Below, one piece after another: positions 47,677-56,519 of a stretch of 64,000 bases of DNA. Made by a program: the position numbers and the translations under genes. The stretch lies in contig NZ_FOYH01000006.1 in NCBI RefSeq assembly GCF_900116015.1, positions 124,001 through 188,000 on the forward strand, written 5' to 3'. The DNA is from Enterobacter sp. kpr-6. GTDB taxonomy: Bacteria > Pseudomonadota > Gammaproteobacteria > Enterobacterales > Enterobacteriaceae. Numbering within the stretch: position 1 is the stretch's first letter; each line of letters begins with the position of its first letter. The notes below the pieces were generated by a model. It did not search any database. It was not told the origin of the DNA and worked only from the letters and a program-made list of their open reading frames with translations.

Positions 47677-48951
47677 TTATTTTTTAGGCGTTAATATGCC
47701 GCCGACCAGATTGGTCACGCCGCTAAGCGGGCCGGTGGCGGTGGTTTCACTGGTGTTGGTTGTACTGGTGGTGCCCGCACTGGCGGTTAAGCCCGCGGTG
47801 AGGGTGTTGACGGTTGCCCCTACGTTGGCGACCAGACCTTTGTTATTGAGATCTGCGTTGGCATCAACCGCAATGCCGCCGCTGGCGGCCGGGGCCGACG
47901 GCGTTGTGGTGACGGCGGCCGGTTTCACCAGCCCGCCCACATCGGTTACCGTCTGACCGAGGTTATTAACCACCTGGCCCACGCCACTCAGCCCGGAATT
48001 GTTGCTGCTGACGTTGCTGCCAACGTTACTGACACCGGTGCCAACGGAGGTCAGCAGATTATTCACCGGCGTGCCCAGTCCTGTGGCTCCGCCCACGCCC
48101 TGCGTCAGTTTGCTGACGCCGCTGGTGGTGTTGTTTACCAGCGTCGTGGTGCCGGTGGTCAGCCGGGTAACGCCGTCGCTTTGCACCACGTTGGTCAGCG
48201 CGGAACCTGTCCCCGTGACAACTTTACCGGTGCTGTCGACAATCGTACCCGCCGCGCCCGTCACGCCACCAAGCGGAGTGCCGGAGGTGGTGCTGGCCAG
48301 ATTGGTGCCGACCGATGAAACCGTGTTACCGAGCGACGATACCGTGGTGGTGACGCCTGTAAGGGTGGTCCCCACGCCGTTAGGGTTGGATGAATTACCA
48401 ATCCCGCTGGTGATGCCGGTGCCGGTGGTATTCACCGCCGTCCCTACGCCGCTCACCGTGGTGGAAACGGTTGATGTGACCGGGTTGTCAGCCGGGATCT
48501 GGCTGCCAAGGTTATCCAGGGTTGTGCCGACGCTTGAGACGGTCAGACCGGCATCGCCGAGTACCGTATTAACGGTGCCGTTCGACACGGTGCCTGTTCC
48601 GCCACCGCCCGTACCGCCGTCACCTCCACCGGTACCGCCGCCGCTACCGCCCGTGCCGCCGCCTGTACCACCGCCGGAGCCGCTTCCTGAGCCGCCCGCA
48701 CCGGAGCCGCCGCCTGTTCCGCCGGAGCCTGAACCGCCGCCCGTCCCCGTACCACCGGAACCGCCTGAACCTGAGCCTCCCGATCCGTTGCCTGCCGTTG
48801 CTCCATCATCCGTACCCGCACTTTGTCCCGGCGTTGGGGTATTTTTTGCATGAGAAGAATGGGATCCGCCGCCGCTGCAGGCAGATAATGAGAACGAAAG
48901 AAGGACGGCCACCGCAATGACGCTCAGGTGGCTAACGTTATTAGTAGCCAT
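47677..48951 (-). CDS. Glycine-rich heptad-repeat lipoprotein, candidate TpsB cargo
   Basis: A 424-residue protein with a lipoprotein signal (VAVLLSFSLSAC; lipobox LSAC, acylated C25, serine at +2, which is not an inner-membrane retention signal). Residues about 54-121 are a Gly/Ser/Thr linker. Residues about 136-342 are dominated by seven-residue units of the form xx[VL]Gxx[VL], for example SSVGTTLDNLGSQI and TSVGTGVSNVGSNV. After C25 there is no Phe, Tyr, Trp or Cys and few charges. GGAG seven bases before the ATG supports the start. No TPS secretion domain is recognisable, although NPNG occurs at 189-192. Automated annotation may call it collagen-like because of the glycine stretch. It is the first gene of the unit with tpsB. 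Confidence 0.85.
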   Translation of the reverse strand: MATNNVSHLSVIAVAVLLSFSLSACSGGGSHSSHAKNTPTPGQSAGTDDGATAGNGSGGSGSGGSGGTGTGGGSGSGGTGGGSGAGGSGSGSGGGTGGGTGGSGGGTGGGDGGTGGGGTGTVSNGTVNTVLGDAGLTVSSVGTTLDNLGSQIPADNPVTSTVSTTVSGVGTAVNTTGTGITSGIGNSSNPNGVGTTLTGVTTTVSSLGNTVSSVGTNLASTTSGTPLGGVTGAAGTIVDSTGKVVTGTGSALTNVVQSDGVTRLTTGTTTLVNNTTSGVSKLTQGVGGATGLGTPVNNLLTSVGTGVSNVGSNVSSNNSGLSGVGQVVNNLGQTVTDVGGLVKPAAVTTTPSAPAASGGIAVDANADLNNKGLVANVGATVNTLTAGLTASAGTTSTTNTSETTATGPLSGVTNLVGGILTPKK

Positions 48952-49308
48952 AATAAAACTCCACTAAATTAAAACGCCGGACGGCGTAGTAATAAGTGTA
49001 AGTGGGTTTTTCAGACCTACCAAATTTGTTGGGTTAATTTGACTTAAAAGTTAAATAAATGTGACTATTCTTAATTTGATGTCACACTTTAATAGATATA
49101 TCGTTATTAATCAATTAATTGAAAATGAAAGCGGATCGGTAAGCTCCGCTTAAATCTTAGTGCGGAGTTTAGTGTTGTTTAACTTTTAAATATATTTAGC
49201 GGGCAAAAAGTGAATAATAAAAGGATATATCCCACGCGTGTGAAAGATATATCGCATCAAAAACATTATTTTAATTAGAGGCGCTTTGGCTATTATCGTA
49301 ATAATTAT
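48952..49308. other. AT-rich intergenic region upstream of the lipoprotein gene
   Basis: About 360 bases without a credible gene. It must contain the leftward promoter of the lipoprotein-tpsB unit. Several AT-rich -10-like hexamers exist, but no single promoter stands out. The composition suggests H-NS-type silencing is possible, which is inference from AT content alone. Confidence 0.4.
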
Positions 49309-49333
49309 CCGGGCCTTTTAAATAAAGGCCCGG
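49309..49333 (-). terminator. Hairpin downstream of avtA
   Basis: CCGGGCCTTT (49309-49318) pairs perfectly with AAAGGCCCGG (49324-49333) over a five-base loop. It sits seven bases beyond the avtA stop. The A/T pairs at the loop side make it a plausible terminator for the leftward gene. Confidence 0.65.
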
Positions 49334-49339
49334 TTATAT

Positions 49340-50596
49340 TCAGCGTGCGCTTTCCTGCCAGGCGAATTCAATTTCTTCCGCCAGAATCTTCACGCCAGCC
49401 TCAATCTTGTCGGGATCCGGCACATAGTTCATGCGCATACACTGGTGGGTGTGCGGCCAGGGCTTGTCGAGGCCTGGGAAGAAGTAGTCTCCCGGCACCA
49501 TCAGCACGCCGCGCTTTTTGAGGCGCTGATATAACAGTTCGGTGCTGATCGGCAGATCTTTAAACCACAGCCAGAGGAAAATCGCACCTTCCGGCTTGTG
49601 AATGAGGCAGCGCTCTTCAGAGAGATAGCGGCGCAGGATGGCGACCGTTTCCTGAACGCGCTGCTGGTAGAAGGGTTTGATCACCGTTTCGGAGAGGCGC
49701 AGCAGGTCGTTGCGTTTGATCATCTCGCACATCATCGCCGGGCCAATGCCGCCGGGTGCGAGGCTGATAATGCCGTTCATGTTGCGAATGGCGGAGATAA
49801 TTTTGTCACTGGCAATAATAATGCCGCAGCGACTGCCGGGCAGACCGAGTTTCGACAGGCTCATGCACAGCACGGTATTCGGGTTCCACAGCGGGCGGGC
49901 CTCGCTGAAGATAATGCCAGGGAAGGGAACGCCGTAAGCGTTATCGATCACCAGCGGAATGTTGTGCTGGTTAGCCAGCGCATCAAGTTTCATCAGCTCG
50001 TCATCGGTGATGACGTTGCCGGTGGGGTTGGTCGGGCGCGAGACGCAGATCATGCCCGTTTCTTCACCGATGTGCAGGTGTTCAAAATCAACGTGATATT
50101 TGAACTGGCCTTCCGGCAACAGCTCAATATTCGGACGCGCGGAGACAAACAGATCTTCTTCCAGCCCGGAGTCGGCATAGCCAATGTATTCCGGGGCCAG
50201 CGGGAAAAGCACTTTTTTGGTGGTTCCATCGGCACGGCGGCCAGCGAACAGATTGAACAAGTAGAAAAACGCGCTCTGGCTGCCGTTAGTCAGTGCAATA
50301 TTCTGTGGCTCAATATCCCAGCCGAGGTTTTCACGCAGCAGCCCGGCCAGCGCCGTCAGCAGCTCCGATTTCCCCTGCGGGCCATCATAATTACACAGCG
50401 CATCAGTGGCTTTGCCGTTTTGCAGCATGTCGGCCAGCAGGTTGTGGAAGTAATCGGTCATCGCCGGGATTTGCGCCGGGTTCCCGCCGCCTAACATGAT
50501 GGCACCTGGGGTGCGCAGGCCATCGTTGAGATCCTCCATCAGGCGCGTAATGCCTGAATGGCGGGTGAATTTGTCGCCGAAAAGTGAAAATGTCAT
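49340..50596 (-). CDS. avtA: Valine-pyruvate aminotransferase AvtA
   Basis: A 418-residue PLP aminotransferase (transaminase C) making valine or alanine from the keto acids. TFSLFGDKFTRHSGITRLME is the usual start, then ALCNYDGPQGKSELL, VSRPTNPTGNVITDDELMKL and the PLP lysine in CMSLSKLGLPGSRCG. The frame is open to 50662, but ATG 50596 matches the E. coli N-terminus and follows GATCACCTGC leader sequence. It is monocistronic between the lipoprotein region and malS. Confidence 0.97.
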   Translation of the reverse strand: MTFSLFGDKFTRHSGITRLMEDLNDGLRTPGAIMLGGGNPAQIPAMTDYFHNLLADMLQNGKATDALCNYDGPQGKSELLTALAGLLRENLGWDIEPQNIALTNGSQSAFFYLFNLFAGRRADGTTKKVLFPLAPEYIGYADSGLEEDLFVSARPNIELLPEGQFKYHVDFEHLHIGEETGMICVSRPTNPTGNVITDDELMKLDALANQHNIPLVIDNAYGVPFPGIIFSEARPLWNPNTVLCMSLSKLGLPGSRCGIIIASDKIISAIRNMNGIISLAPGGIGPAMMCEMIKRNDLLRLSETVIKPFYQQRVQETVAILRRYLSEERCLIHKPEGAIFLWLWFKDLPISTELLYQRLKKRGVLMVPGDYFFPGLDKPWPHTHQCMRMNYVPDPDKIEAGVKILAEEIEFAWQESAR

Positions 50597-50736
50597 AGCA
50601 GGTGATCTGTCGGTCTGTTTTAAGAATTGGCTCACCTTAACGCCAGCGCAGGCGCGGTGCAAATCAGGGGATTTGGGTAGGGGAGGGGGAATGTGCTGCG
50701 ACTGGGACGTGTGGTGGTGGATTGTGTTGGTGGTGG

Positions 50737-50832
50737 CCCCTCACCCCGGCCCTCTCCCCGAAGGAGAGGGAGAAAGGCGAGTCCGTGCGCGATCTGTCCC
50801 CTCTCCCATTGGGAGAGGGTTAGGGTGAGGGG
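50737..50832. repeat. Composite palindromic intergenic repeat, copy 4 (shortest, inverted)
   Basis: It has the CCCCTCACCCCGGCCCTCTC end on the left and GGGAGAGGGTTAGGGTGAGG on the right, that is the opposite orientation to the other four copies. Only two hairpins are present, joined by a spacer containing the complement of the GGACAGATCGCG motif. It ends nine bases after the malS stop. Confidence 0.85.
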
Positions 50833-50841
50833 CAAAAACCG

Positions 50842-52872
50842 TCACTGCTGCCCCGCCCACACCACCATCACTTTATCCTCACCCTGCTCGCGCACAAACC
50901 CGTAGCCCTGCGGCATCGAAAGGGTGGTCTGCTTGCCTGCGCCGATCGCCGGGTGGCGGGCGCGGAACTGGCCGAGTCGCTGCCAGTGCGCCACGCGCTC
51001 TGCTTCCTTACCCCCGACGTCCTGCCAGTTCATGTCTGAGCGCGTGCCCTGCAGCGGATCGGAACCCGTCGGGCCGAACGGTCGCCCGGACTCGTCGCCA
51101 TAAAAAATCTGCACAGCGCCGGGGGCGAGCAGCAGCAGTTGCGCCGCTTCCTGACCGCCTTCGCGGAACAGGCGGGTGTCGTGGGATGACAGGTAGCTCA
51201 GCACATTAAATGATTGCAGCTTTTCTGCCATCTGCTGCCAGGTCAGATCGATGCTCGCGAAGCAATCGACCGCTTTCGCCGCCTGCTCCTGATAATCAAA
51301 ATTGATCATCGCATCAAAGCCGTGACGATAATAATCGCTTTGCATCACGCCGTGGCCCCAGGCCTCGCCGGTCATCCAGAACGGCGCGTCATCAGGTTTT
51401 TTCTGCGGATTCGCCTGCTTCCATTCCGCCAGCGCCTGGGTCGCCTGAGTTTTTAACTGTTGCAGCGCCGCCATCTCAACGTGTTTGGCGGTGTCCACGC
51501 GAAAACCATCAATACCGTAATCGCGCACCCAGGTGCTCAGCCAGTGCGTGAGGTAATCACGCGGGGTGTAACCCTCAATCGCTTTCGCGCGGGTGTCCGG
51601 TTTGTGGCGGTAAAAGTTCGGCAGCCCGGAAGGTGTGGTGGAGTCCGTTTTCAGATCCGGCAGAAACGCCAGCGACATGGTGAGGTCGTCGAAGCCGGGG
51701 TTGTCGTAATCGCCGATGTCCGTGCGGACCCAGGCTTTGCCCCACCAGTTATCCCATGCGGTTTTATCGCTGAAGTTGATGTAATCATTAAAACTGTGCC
51801 AGCTTTGCCCGTCGGCAGGTTTCCAGTCGGTCCAGCGCTCACCGAGGATTTTTTTCCGCTCATCGCCCTGCAAATACAGCGCACCAAACTGGTACTCCTG
51901 CATATCGGCAAGGGTGGCATAGCCGGTGTGATTCATCACCACGTCAAACAGAATGCGAATGCCACGCCGGTGCGCTTCATCGACCAGGGTGCGTAAATCG
52001 TTTTCGCTGCCCATGTTGGCGTCGAGCGTGGTCCAGTCCTGAATGTAATAGCCGTGATAGGCGTAATGCGGGAAGTCGCCTTTGGTCCCGCCGCCGACCC
52101 AGCCGTGAATTTGCTCGAACGGGGCGCTGATCCACAGTGCGTTGACGCCGAGTTTTTCAAGGTAATCGAGCTTGTGGGTTAAGCCTTTGAGATCGCCGCC
52201 GTGGAAGGTGCCGATCTCCTGCATACCGTCTTTATGGCGGTCGTAGCTGTTGTCGTTCGACGGATCGCCGTTCTCGAAGCGATCGGTCAGCACAAAATAG
52301 ACCGTGGCGTTGTGCCAGTTAAAGGGGGCGGCTTGCTGCGTATCGGCACGTTCCAGTAAGAGCAGGCCGTCACTGCTGGCATCGGGCAGAAGGGTGATTT
52401 TACCCTGACGGACAGTTGCCGTTTGCTGGCTGTAAAAATCACGCACTACGCTGCCTTCGGCAAAGGTTTTGCTTACGTCGAGGGTGAGTGGCTTACCGTC
52501 CCAGGTGGGACACTGTTTGATCGCATTGATGGCCGCGGCCTGTGGCGCACTTTTGACGGTCAGCATCAGCGTCGGCGTGCCGGATCGGGTATCTACCTGA
52601 ATCTGATAATCGCCATCACGAAACACGCGCCACGACGGGGCGGGGCCTTCACAGGGCTTGAGCGAGAGCATCTGATTCAGTCTGGGCGCATCGGCGGGCT
52701 GCCAGCATTGTTGGTCAACATGTAGCGTCAGCGGCAAAGTGCCTTTTTTTAAGGCGGCCTGTGTGCGATAGATCCCGGTGCCTTCCGCCTGAAAAGCAGG
52801 AAAACCAGGGGCGGACCAGTTAGCCCAGGCCATCGCAGGTAACAGCAAAAGTCCAGGTACAGAATATTTCAT
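50842..52872 (-). CDS. malS: Periplasmic alpha-amylase MalS
   Basis: A 676-residue GH13 amylase, the same length as E. coli MalS, that cleaves maltodextrins in the periplasm. Signal peptide YSVPGLLLLPAMAWA. An N-terminal beta domain with paired cysteines is followed by the catalytic barrel: FDVVMNHTGYATLADMQEY, DGFRVDTAKHVEM (nucleophile Asp), WMTGEAWGHGV (acid/base Glu) and LSYLSSHDTRLFREGG. An upstream ATG at 52932 would add 20 residues before the signal peptide and is rejected. MalT-box-like sequences lie upstream. Confidence 0.97.
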   Translation of the reverse strand: MKYSVPGLLLLPAMAWANWSAPGFPAFQAEGTGIYRTQAALKKGTLPLTLHVDQQCWQPADAPRLNQMLSLKPCEGPAPSWRVFRDGDYQIQVDTRSGTPTLMLTVKSAPQAAAINAIKQCPTWDGKPLTLDVSKTFAEGSVVRDFYSQQTATVRQGKITLLPDASSDGLLLLERADTQQAAPFNWHNATVYFVLTDRFENGDPSNDNSYDRHKDGMQEIGTFHGGDLKGLTHKLDYLEKLGVNALWISAPFEQIHGWVGGGTKGDFPHYAYHGYYIQDWTTLDANMGSENDLRTLVDEAHRRGIRILFDVVMNHTGYATLADMQEYQFGALYLQGDERKKILGERWTDWKPADGQSWHSFNDYINFSDKTAWDNWWGKAWVRTDIGDYDNPGFDDLTMSLAFLPDLKTDSTTPSGLPNFYRHKPDTRAKAIEGYTPRDYLTHWLSTWVRDYGIDGFRVDTAKHVEMAALQQLKTQATQALAEWKQANPQKKPDDAPFWMTGEAWGHGVMQSDYYRHGFDAMINFDYQEQAAKAVDCFASIDLTWQQMAEKLQSFNVLSYLSSHDTRLFREGGQEAAQLLLLAPGAVQIFYGDESGRPFGPTGSDPLQGTRSDMNWQDVGGKEAERVAHWQRLGQFRARHPAIGAGKQTTLSMPQGYGFVREQGEDKVMVVWAGQQ

Positions 52873-52926
52873 ACCGCTTTCCGGTTGGGTGGTTTTGGTT
52901 ATTTTGCCAGCAGCGATGAGGCGGGG

Positions 52927-52972
52927 ACTCATCCTGTGCGCAAAATGACGGGGGTGAGCGCCAGGGGTGAGT
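52927..52972. promoter_or_regulatory. Candidate MalT boxes upstream of malS
   Basis: Against the MalT box GGGGATGAGG (G or T at position 6) there are GGGGGTGAGC at 52950-52959 (8 of 10), AGGGGTGAGT at 52963-52972 (7 of 10) and CAGGATGAGT on the minus strand at 52936-52927 (7 of 10). They sit 55-100 bases upstream of the malS start. The rest of the 52873-53184 gap includes the bax promoter. Confidence 0.4.
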
Positions 52973-53109
52973 GATCTGCTTCAAATTTAACCAGGAATTT
53001 GCGATAAACCCCTCAATTTGTGCATCTTTTGCACACTGATACGAATTACCTGGTGACAGGTTTTAGGAAATGGATTATTCCTTAGGTGTTAATAGAAGGG
53101 TATTTTTGA

Positions 53110-53115
53110 TATAAT
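53110..53115 (+). promoter_or_regulatory. -10 element of the bax promoter
   Basis: A perfect TATAAT preceded by TGA (TTTTTGATATAAT), 70 bases before the bax ATG. No good -35 is present at 16-18 bases (TTAATA at 53089 gives a spacing of 15). Confidence 0.45.
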
Positions 53116-53184
53116 TTGCGATTCCGCTCTCAAATTTCTTCAAAAATAAGGTGTTGGAATGTATCCATCTGACCTGGAGACCTA

Positions 53185-54012
53185 ATGATATTGACTCCCA
53201 TGCGACGATATGGGGCCATGATTATGATGTTTCTCACCCTGGTATTTTCCGGTGAGGTTCTTGCAAAGACGCACGAAAAAACAGCAAATCACAAAGCCCA
53301 TGTAACCAAGGCGATTAGTAAGAAGCAGGCAAGCAGTAAACAAGAGTATTCTCGCAATAGTGCAAAGAGTAGTTCACTTCCTGATTTGCGAAAATACCCT
53401 TCCGGAACACCAAGGAAAAAAGCGTTTCTCCGGACGGTCATGCCTTACATCACTAATCAAAACGCAGCCATTACGGCTGAGCGTAACTGGTTAATCAAAA
53501 AACAGTACGATGGCCGCTGGTCGCCGTCAGAACGCACACGCTTAAAAGATATTGCCAAACGCTATAAAGTGGGCTGGTCGGGGAATACCCGCCGTATTCC
53601 ATGGAATACGCTGCTTGATCGCGTTGACATTATTCCTGACAGCATGGTGGCGACGATGGCCGCCGCAGAAAGCGGTTGGGGCACCTCTAAGCTGGCGCGT
53701 AATAACAATAACCTGTTCGGCATGAAATGCGCGAAAGGCCGCTGCAATAATGGCCCTGGCAAGGTGAAAGGTTATTCGCACTTTGATTCAGTGAAAGAGT
53801 CAGTGAATGCGTACGTGGTTAACCTGAACACGCATCCGGCTTACGCCTCCTTCCGTAAATCGCGCGCGCAGTTGCGTAAAGCGGATCAGGAAGTGACGGC
53901 CAGCAACATGATCCACAAGCTCAAGGGTTACTCAACCCAGGGCCAGCGTTATAACAACTATCTGTTTGCCATGTACCAGGACAATCAGCGGTTGATTGCA
54001 GCGCACATGTAA
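53185..54012 (+). CDS. bax: Bax, GH73-type glucosaminidase-fold protein
   Basis: A 275-residue exported protein of the glucosaminidase (lysozyme subfamily 2) fold. N-terminal hydrophobic segment MIMMFLTLVFSGEVLA, a basic low-complexity linker to about residue 65, then the domain: MVATMAAAESGWGTSKLARN with the catalytic-type glutamate, NLFGMKCAKGRCNNGPGKVK and YSHFDSVKESVNAYVVNLNT. Presumably acts on peptidoglycan. Its E. coli counterpart has no firm role. Flanked by malS and xylR as in E. coli. Confidence 0.95.
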   Translation: MILTPMRRYGAMIMMFLTLVFSGEVLAKTHEKTANHKAHVTKAISKKQASSKQEYSRNSAKSSSLPDLRKYPSGTPRKKAFLRTVMPYITNQNAAITAERNWLIKKQYDGRWSPSERTRLKDIAKRYKVGWSGNTRRIPWNTLLDRVDIIPDSMVATMAAAESGWGTSKLARNNNNLFGMKCAKGRCNNGPGKVKGYSHFDSVKESVNAYVVNLNTHPAYASFRKSRAQLRKADQEVTASNMIHKLKGYSTQGQRYNNYLFAMYQDNQRLIAAHM

Positions 54013-54016
54013 ACAA

Positions 54017-54047
54017 AAACGCCTTCCCGTCGGAAGGCGTTTTTTTA
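54017..54047. terminator. Bidirectional terminator between bax and xylR
   Basis: AACGCCTTCC (54018-54027) pairs perfectly with GGAAGGCGTT (54032-54041) over a four-base loop. T7 runs on the bax side (54040-54046), and the opposite strand also has a T-rich tail (GTTTTTGTTT). It overlaps the xylR stop codon by three bases. Confidence 0.9.
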
Positions 54048-55223
54048 TATCAATATTTCGCTGTAGCGGTCCCGATAATCCTTCGGCGTGCTGTCGTACG
54101 CTTTTTTAAATACCGAATAAAAATATTGCAGCGAAGGATAGCCGCACATTTGCGAAATCTCGTTTATCGATAATGATGTGGAGACCAGCAGGCTGCGGGC
54201 CTTTTCCAGTTTCTCGGCGTGGATCACGCCGTGGATTGTTTCTCCCACTTCTTCTTTAAAGCGCTTTTCCAGATTTGAACGGGAAATGCCGACGGCATCC
54301 AGCACCTGATCGACCTTAATCCCCTTGCAGGCGTGATTGCGAATATAGTGCATGGCCTGAATCACCGCCGGATCGCTGAGCGATCGGTAATCCGTGGAGC
54401 GCCGCTCAACCACGCGCACTGGCGGCACCAGCAGGCGCTGAAGCGGCATGGGTTCGTTATCCAGCAGACGGTGCAGAAGTTTTGCCGCCTGATAGCCCAT
54501 CTGCCGGGTGCCCTGCGCCACTGACGAGAGCGCCACGCGGGAGAGATAGCGGGTCAGTTCTTCGTTATCAATGCCGATCACACACAGCTTTTCCGGCACC
54601 GGAATATGTAAATGCTCGCACACCTGCAACACATGGCGTGCGCGGGCATCGGTAACGGCAATGATCCCGGTCTGCGGCGGCAGGGTTTGAAGCCAGTCAG
54701 CGAGGCGGTTTTGCGCGTGCTGCCAGTTCTCCGGCGCGGTTTCCAGCCCCTGATAGACCACCCCGCGATACTTCTCCTGCGCCACAAGCTGACAGAACGC
54801 ATATTCGCGCTCGACCGCCCAGCGCTTGCCGCTGGAGGCGGGCAGACCATAAAAAGCGAAGCGCTGTACGCCCTTTTCCTTTAAATGCAAAAAGGCGCTT
54901 TCGACCAGCGCGTGATTGTCGGTAGCGATGTAATGAACCGGCGGGTAATTGTCCGGGTGATGGTATGACCCACCGATCCCGACGATGGGGACGCCGACGT
55001 CAGCCAGCAGGTGTTCGATTTCTTTATCGTCGTAGTCAGCAATAACGCCATCGCCAAGCCACTCTTTGATGTTTTCGATGCGGGCGCGAAAATCCTCTTC
55101 AATAAAGATGTCCCACTCCGATTGCGACGCCTGCAAATATTCCCCGACGCCCTCAACGACCTGGCGGTCATAGGCTTTATTGGCGTTGAATAACAACGTG
55201 ATGCGGTGACGCTTCTCAAACAT
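54045..55223 (-). CDS. xylR: Xylose operon activator XylR
   Basis: A 392-residue regulator with an N-terminal LacI/periplasmic-binding-like xylose sensor (HRITLLFNANKAYDRQVVEG, VGIGGSYHHPDNYPPVHYIA) and a C-terminal AraC-type double helix-turn-helix (VDQVLDAVGISRSNLEKRFK, LSINEISQMCGYPSLQYFYS). With xylose it activates xylA and xylF promoters together with CRP. It lies downstream of xylH behind a strong hairpin and probably has its own promoter in the 55224-55337 gap. Sites resembling its operator occur at 59.5 kb and, unexpectedly, at 33.3 kb. Confidence 0.98.
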   Translation of the reverse strand: MFEKRHRITLLFNANKAYDRQVVEGVGEYLQASQSEWDIFIEEDFRARIENIKEWLGDGVIADYDDKEIEHLLADVGVPIVGIGGSYHHPDNYPPVHYIATDNHALVESAFLHLKEKGVQRFAFYGLPASSGKRWAVEREYAFCQLVAQEKYRGVVYQGLETAPENWQHAQNRLADWLQTLPPQTGIIAVTDARARHVLQVCEHLHIPVPEKLCVIGIDNEELTRYLSRVALSSVAQGTRQMGYQAAKLLHRLLDNEPMPLQRLLVPPVRVVERRSTDYRSLSDPAVIQAMHYIRNHACKGIKVDQVLDAVGISRSNLEKRFKEEVGETIHGVIHAEKLEKARSLLVSTSLSINEISQMCGYPSLQYFYSVFKKAYDSTPKDYRDRYSEILI

Positions 55224-55270
55224 AATGGTTAATTTCCTGATGAATCATGCGTTCTGATTATCACAATGCG

Positions 55271-55303
55271 CACACTGCCGGATAACTTTTCTCCGGCAGT
55301 GTG
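55271..55303. terminator. Strong hairpin between xylH and xylR
   Basis: CACACTGCCGGA (55271-55282) pairs perfectly over 12 bases with TCCGGCAGTGTG (55292-55303), with a nine-base loop. No T run follows. It probably limits read-through from xylFGH into xylR or protects the xylFGH message. Confidence 0.65.
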
Positions 55304-55337
55304 ATCGTCCCTGTAGTTCGGCGCGTTAAATGAACCT

Positions 55338-56519
55338 TTATGCCCGGCGTTTTGTTGCCGAGTCCATCCACACGGCCAGCAGTAAAATGGCCCCTTTGAC
55401 GATGTACTGCCAGAACGTAGGGACGTCCATCATGCTCATGCCGTTATCGAGCGACGCCATAATGAACGCACCCATTACCGCCCCGGCCACACTGCCGATG
55501 CCTCCCGCCAGACTGGTGCCGCCGATCACGCAGGCGGCAATAGCGTCCAGTTCGGCGATGTTGCCCGCCGATGGCGAACCCGCCCCCAGACGCGAGCTTA
55601 AGATCAGCCCGGCGATGGCGACCATCAGCCCGTTAATGGCGAACACCGCCAGCTTGGTGCGCTCGACGTTGATACCGGAAAGACGCGCGGCTTCCAGATT
55701 GCCGCCGATGGCGTAAATACGTCGGCCAAACGCGGTACGGGTGGCCATGAACATCCCGGCGAGCAGCAGGAAAGTGAGGATCAGCACCGGCGTAGGCACG
55801 CCGCGATAGTCATTAAGTAACCAGATTGCACCGAGCACAATCACCGCAATCAGCGCCTGACGGCCCACCACGGAGGTTGATGCCGGAGTCGTCAGACCCA
55901 GTGCCTGACGGCGCATACGTCCGCGCCATTGCCAGAGGGTAAACAGAACCAGCCCCAGCGCACCGACGCCAAAGCCAATGCCATCCGGCAGATAGCTCTG
56001 CCCGATTTGCGTCATCGCCGCGCTGGTCGGCGACACGGTGGTGCCGTTGGTGATGCCAATCAGCACGCCGCGAAACGCGAGCATCCCCGCCAGGGTGACA
56101 ATAAACGACGGCACTTTGCGGTACGCCACCCACCAGCCATTCCACGTTCCGAGCAGCAGGCCAAGCACCAGCGTCACCAGGATGGTGAGCGGCAGCGGCC
56201 AGCCGAGCCAGACGTCAAAAATCGCCGCTGCGCCGCCGAGCAGGCCCATCATTGAACCGACGGAGAGATCGATTTCTGCGGAGATAATGACAAATACCAT
56301 GCCGACCGCCAGAATCCCGGTGATCGCCGTCTGGCGCAGCAGGTTAGAGACGTTACGCGCGCTGAGATAAGAGCCGTCGGTCATCCAGGTGAAGAACAGC
56401 ATGATGACCACAATGGCGGCAATCATCACAAATACCTGCAAATTGAGCGACTTCAGCCCGGCAAGCGACAGGGGCGACGGGGCGGACAATTTCATTTCAG
56501 ATGGGTTGGTTTTCGACAT
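55338..56519 (-). CDS. xylH: Xylose ABC transporter permease XylH
   Basis: A 393-residue inner-membrane permease with about ten transmembrane segments. [20 protein letters not shown], the EAA-like loop region and [20 protein letters not shown] are typical of sugar ABC permeases of the RbsC/XylH group. It forms the channel for XylF-bound xylose, powered by XylG. The start overlaps the xylG stop by 23 bases. Confidence 0.97.
   Translation of the reverse strand: MSKTNPSEMKLSAPSPLSLAGLKSLNLQVFVMIAAIVVIMLFFTWMTDGSYLSARNVSNLLRQTAITGILAVGMVFVIISAEIDLSVGSMMGLLGGAAAIFDVWLGWPLPLTILVTLVLGLLLGTWNGWWVAYRKVPSFIVTLAGMLAFRGVLIGITNGTTVSPTSAAMTQIGQSYLPDGIGFGVGALGLVLFTLWQWRGRMRRQALGLTTPASTSVVGRQALIAVIVLGAIWLLNDYRGVPTPVLILTFLLLAGMFMATRTAFGRRIYAIGGNLEAARLSGINVERTKLAVFAINGLMVAIAGLILSSRLGAGSPSAGNIAELDAIAACVIGGTSLAGGIGSVAGAVMGAFIMASLDNGMSMMDVPTFWQYIVKGAILLLAVWMDSATKRRA

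Noticed and set aside
47999-48853. A 284-codon rightward frame rich in proline and valine
   Set aside because: It is the antisense of the Gly/Thr/Val lipoprotein, whose glycine codons read as proline on the other strand.
47677-48951. Collagen-like reading of the lipoprotein
   Set aside because: The glycine stretch (residues 54-121) is GGS/GGT-rich low complexity and does not keep a strict Gly-X-Y register or proline content. It is better viewed as a flexible linker.
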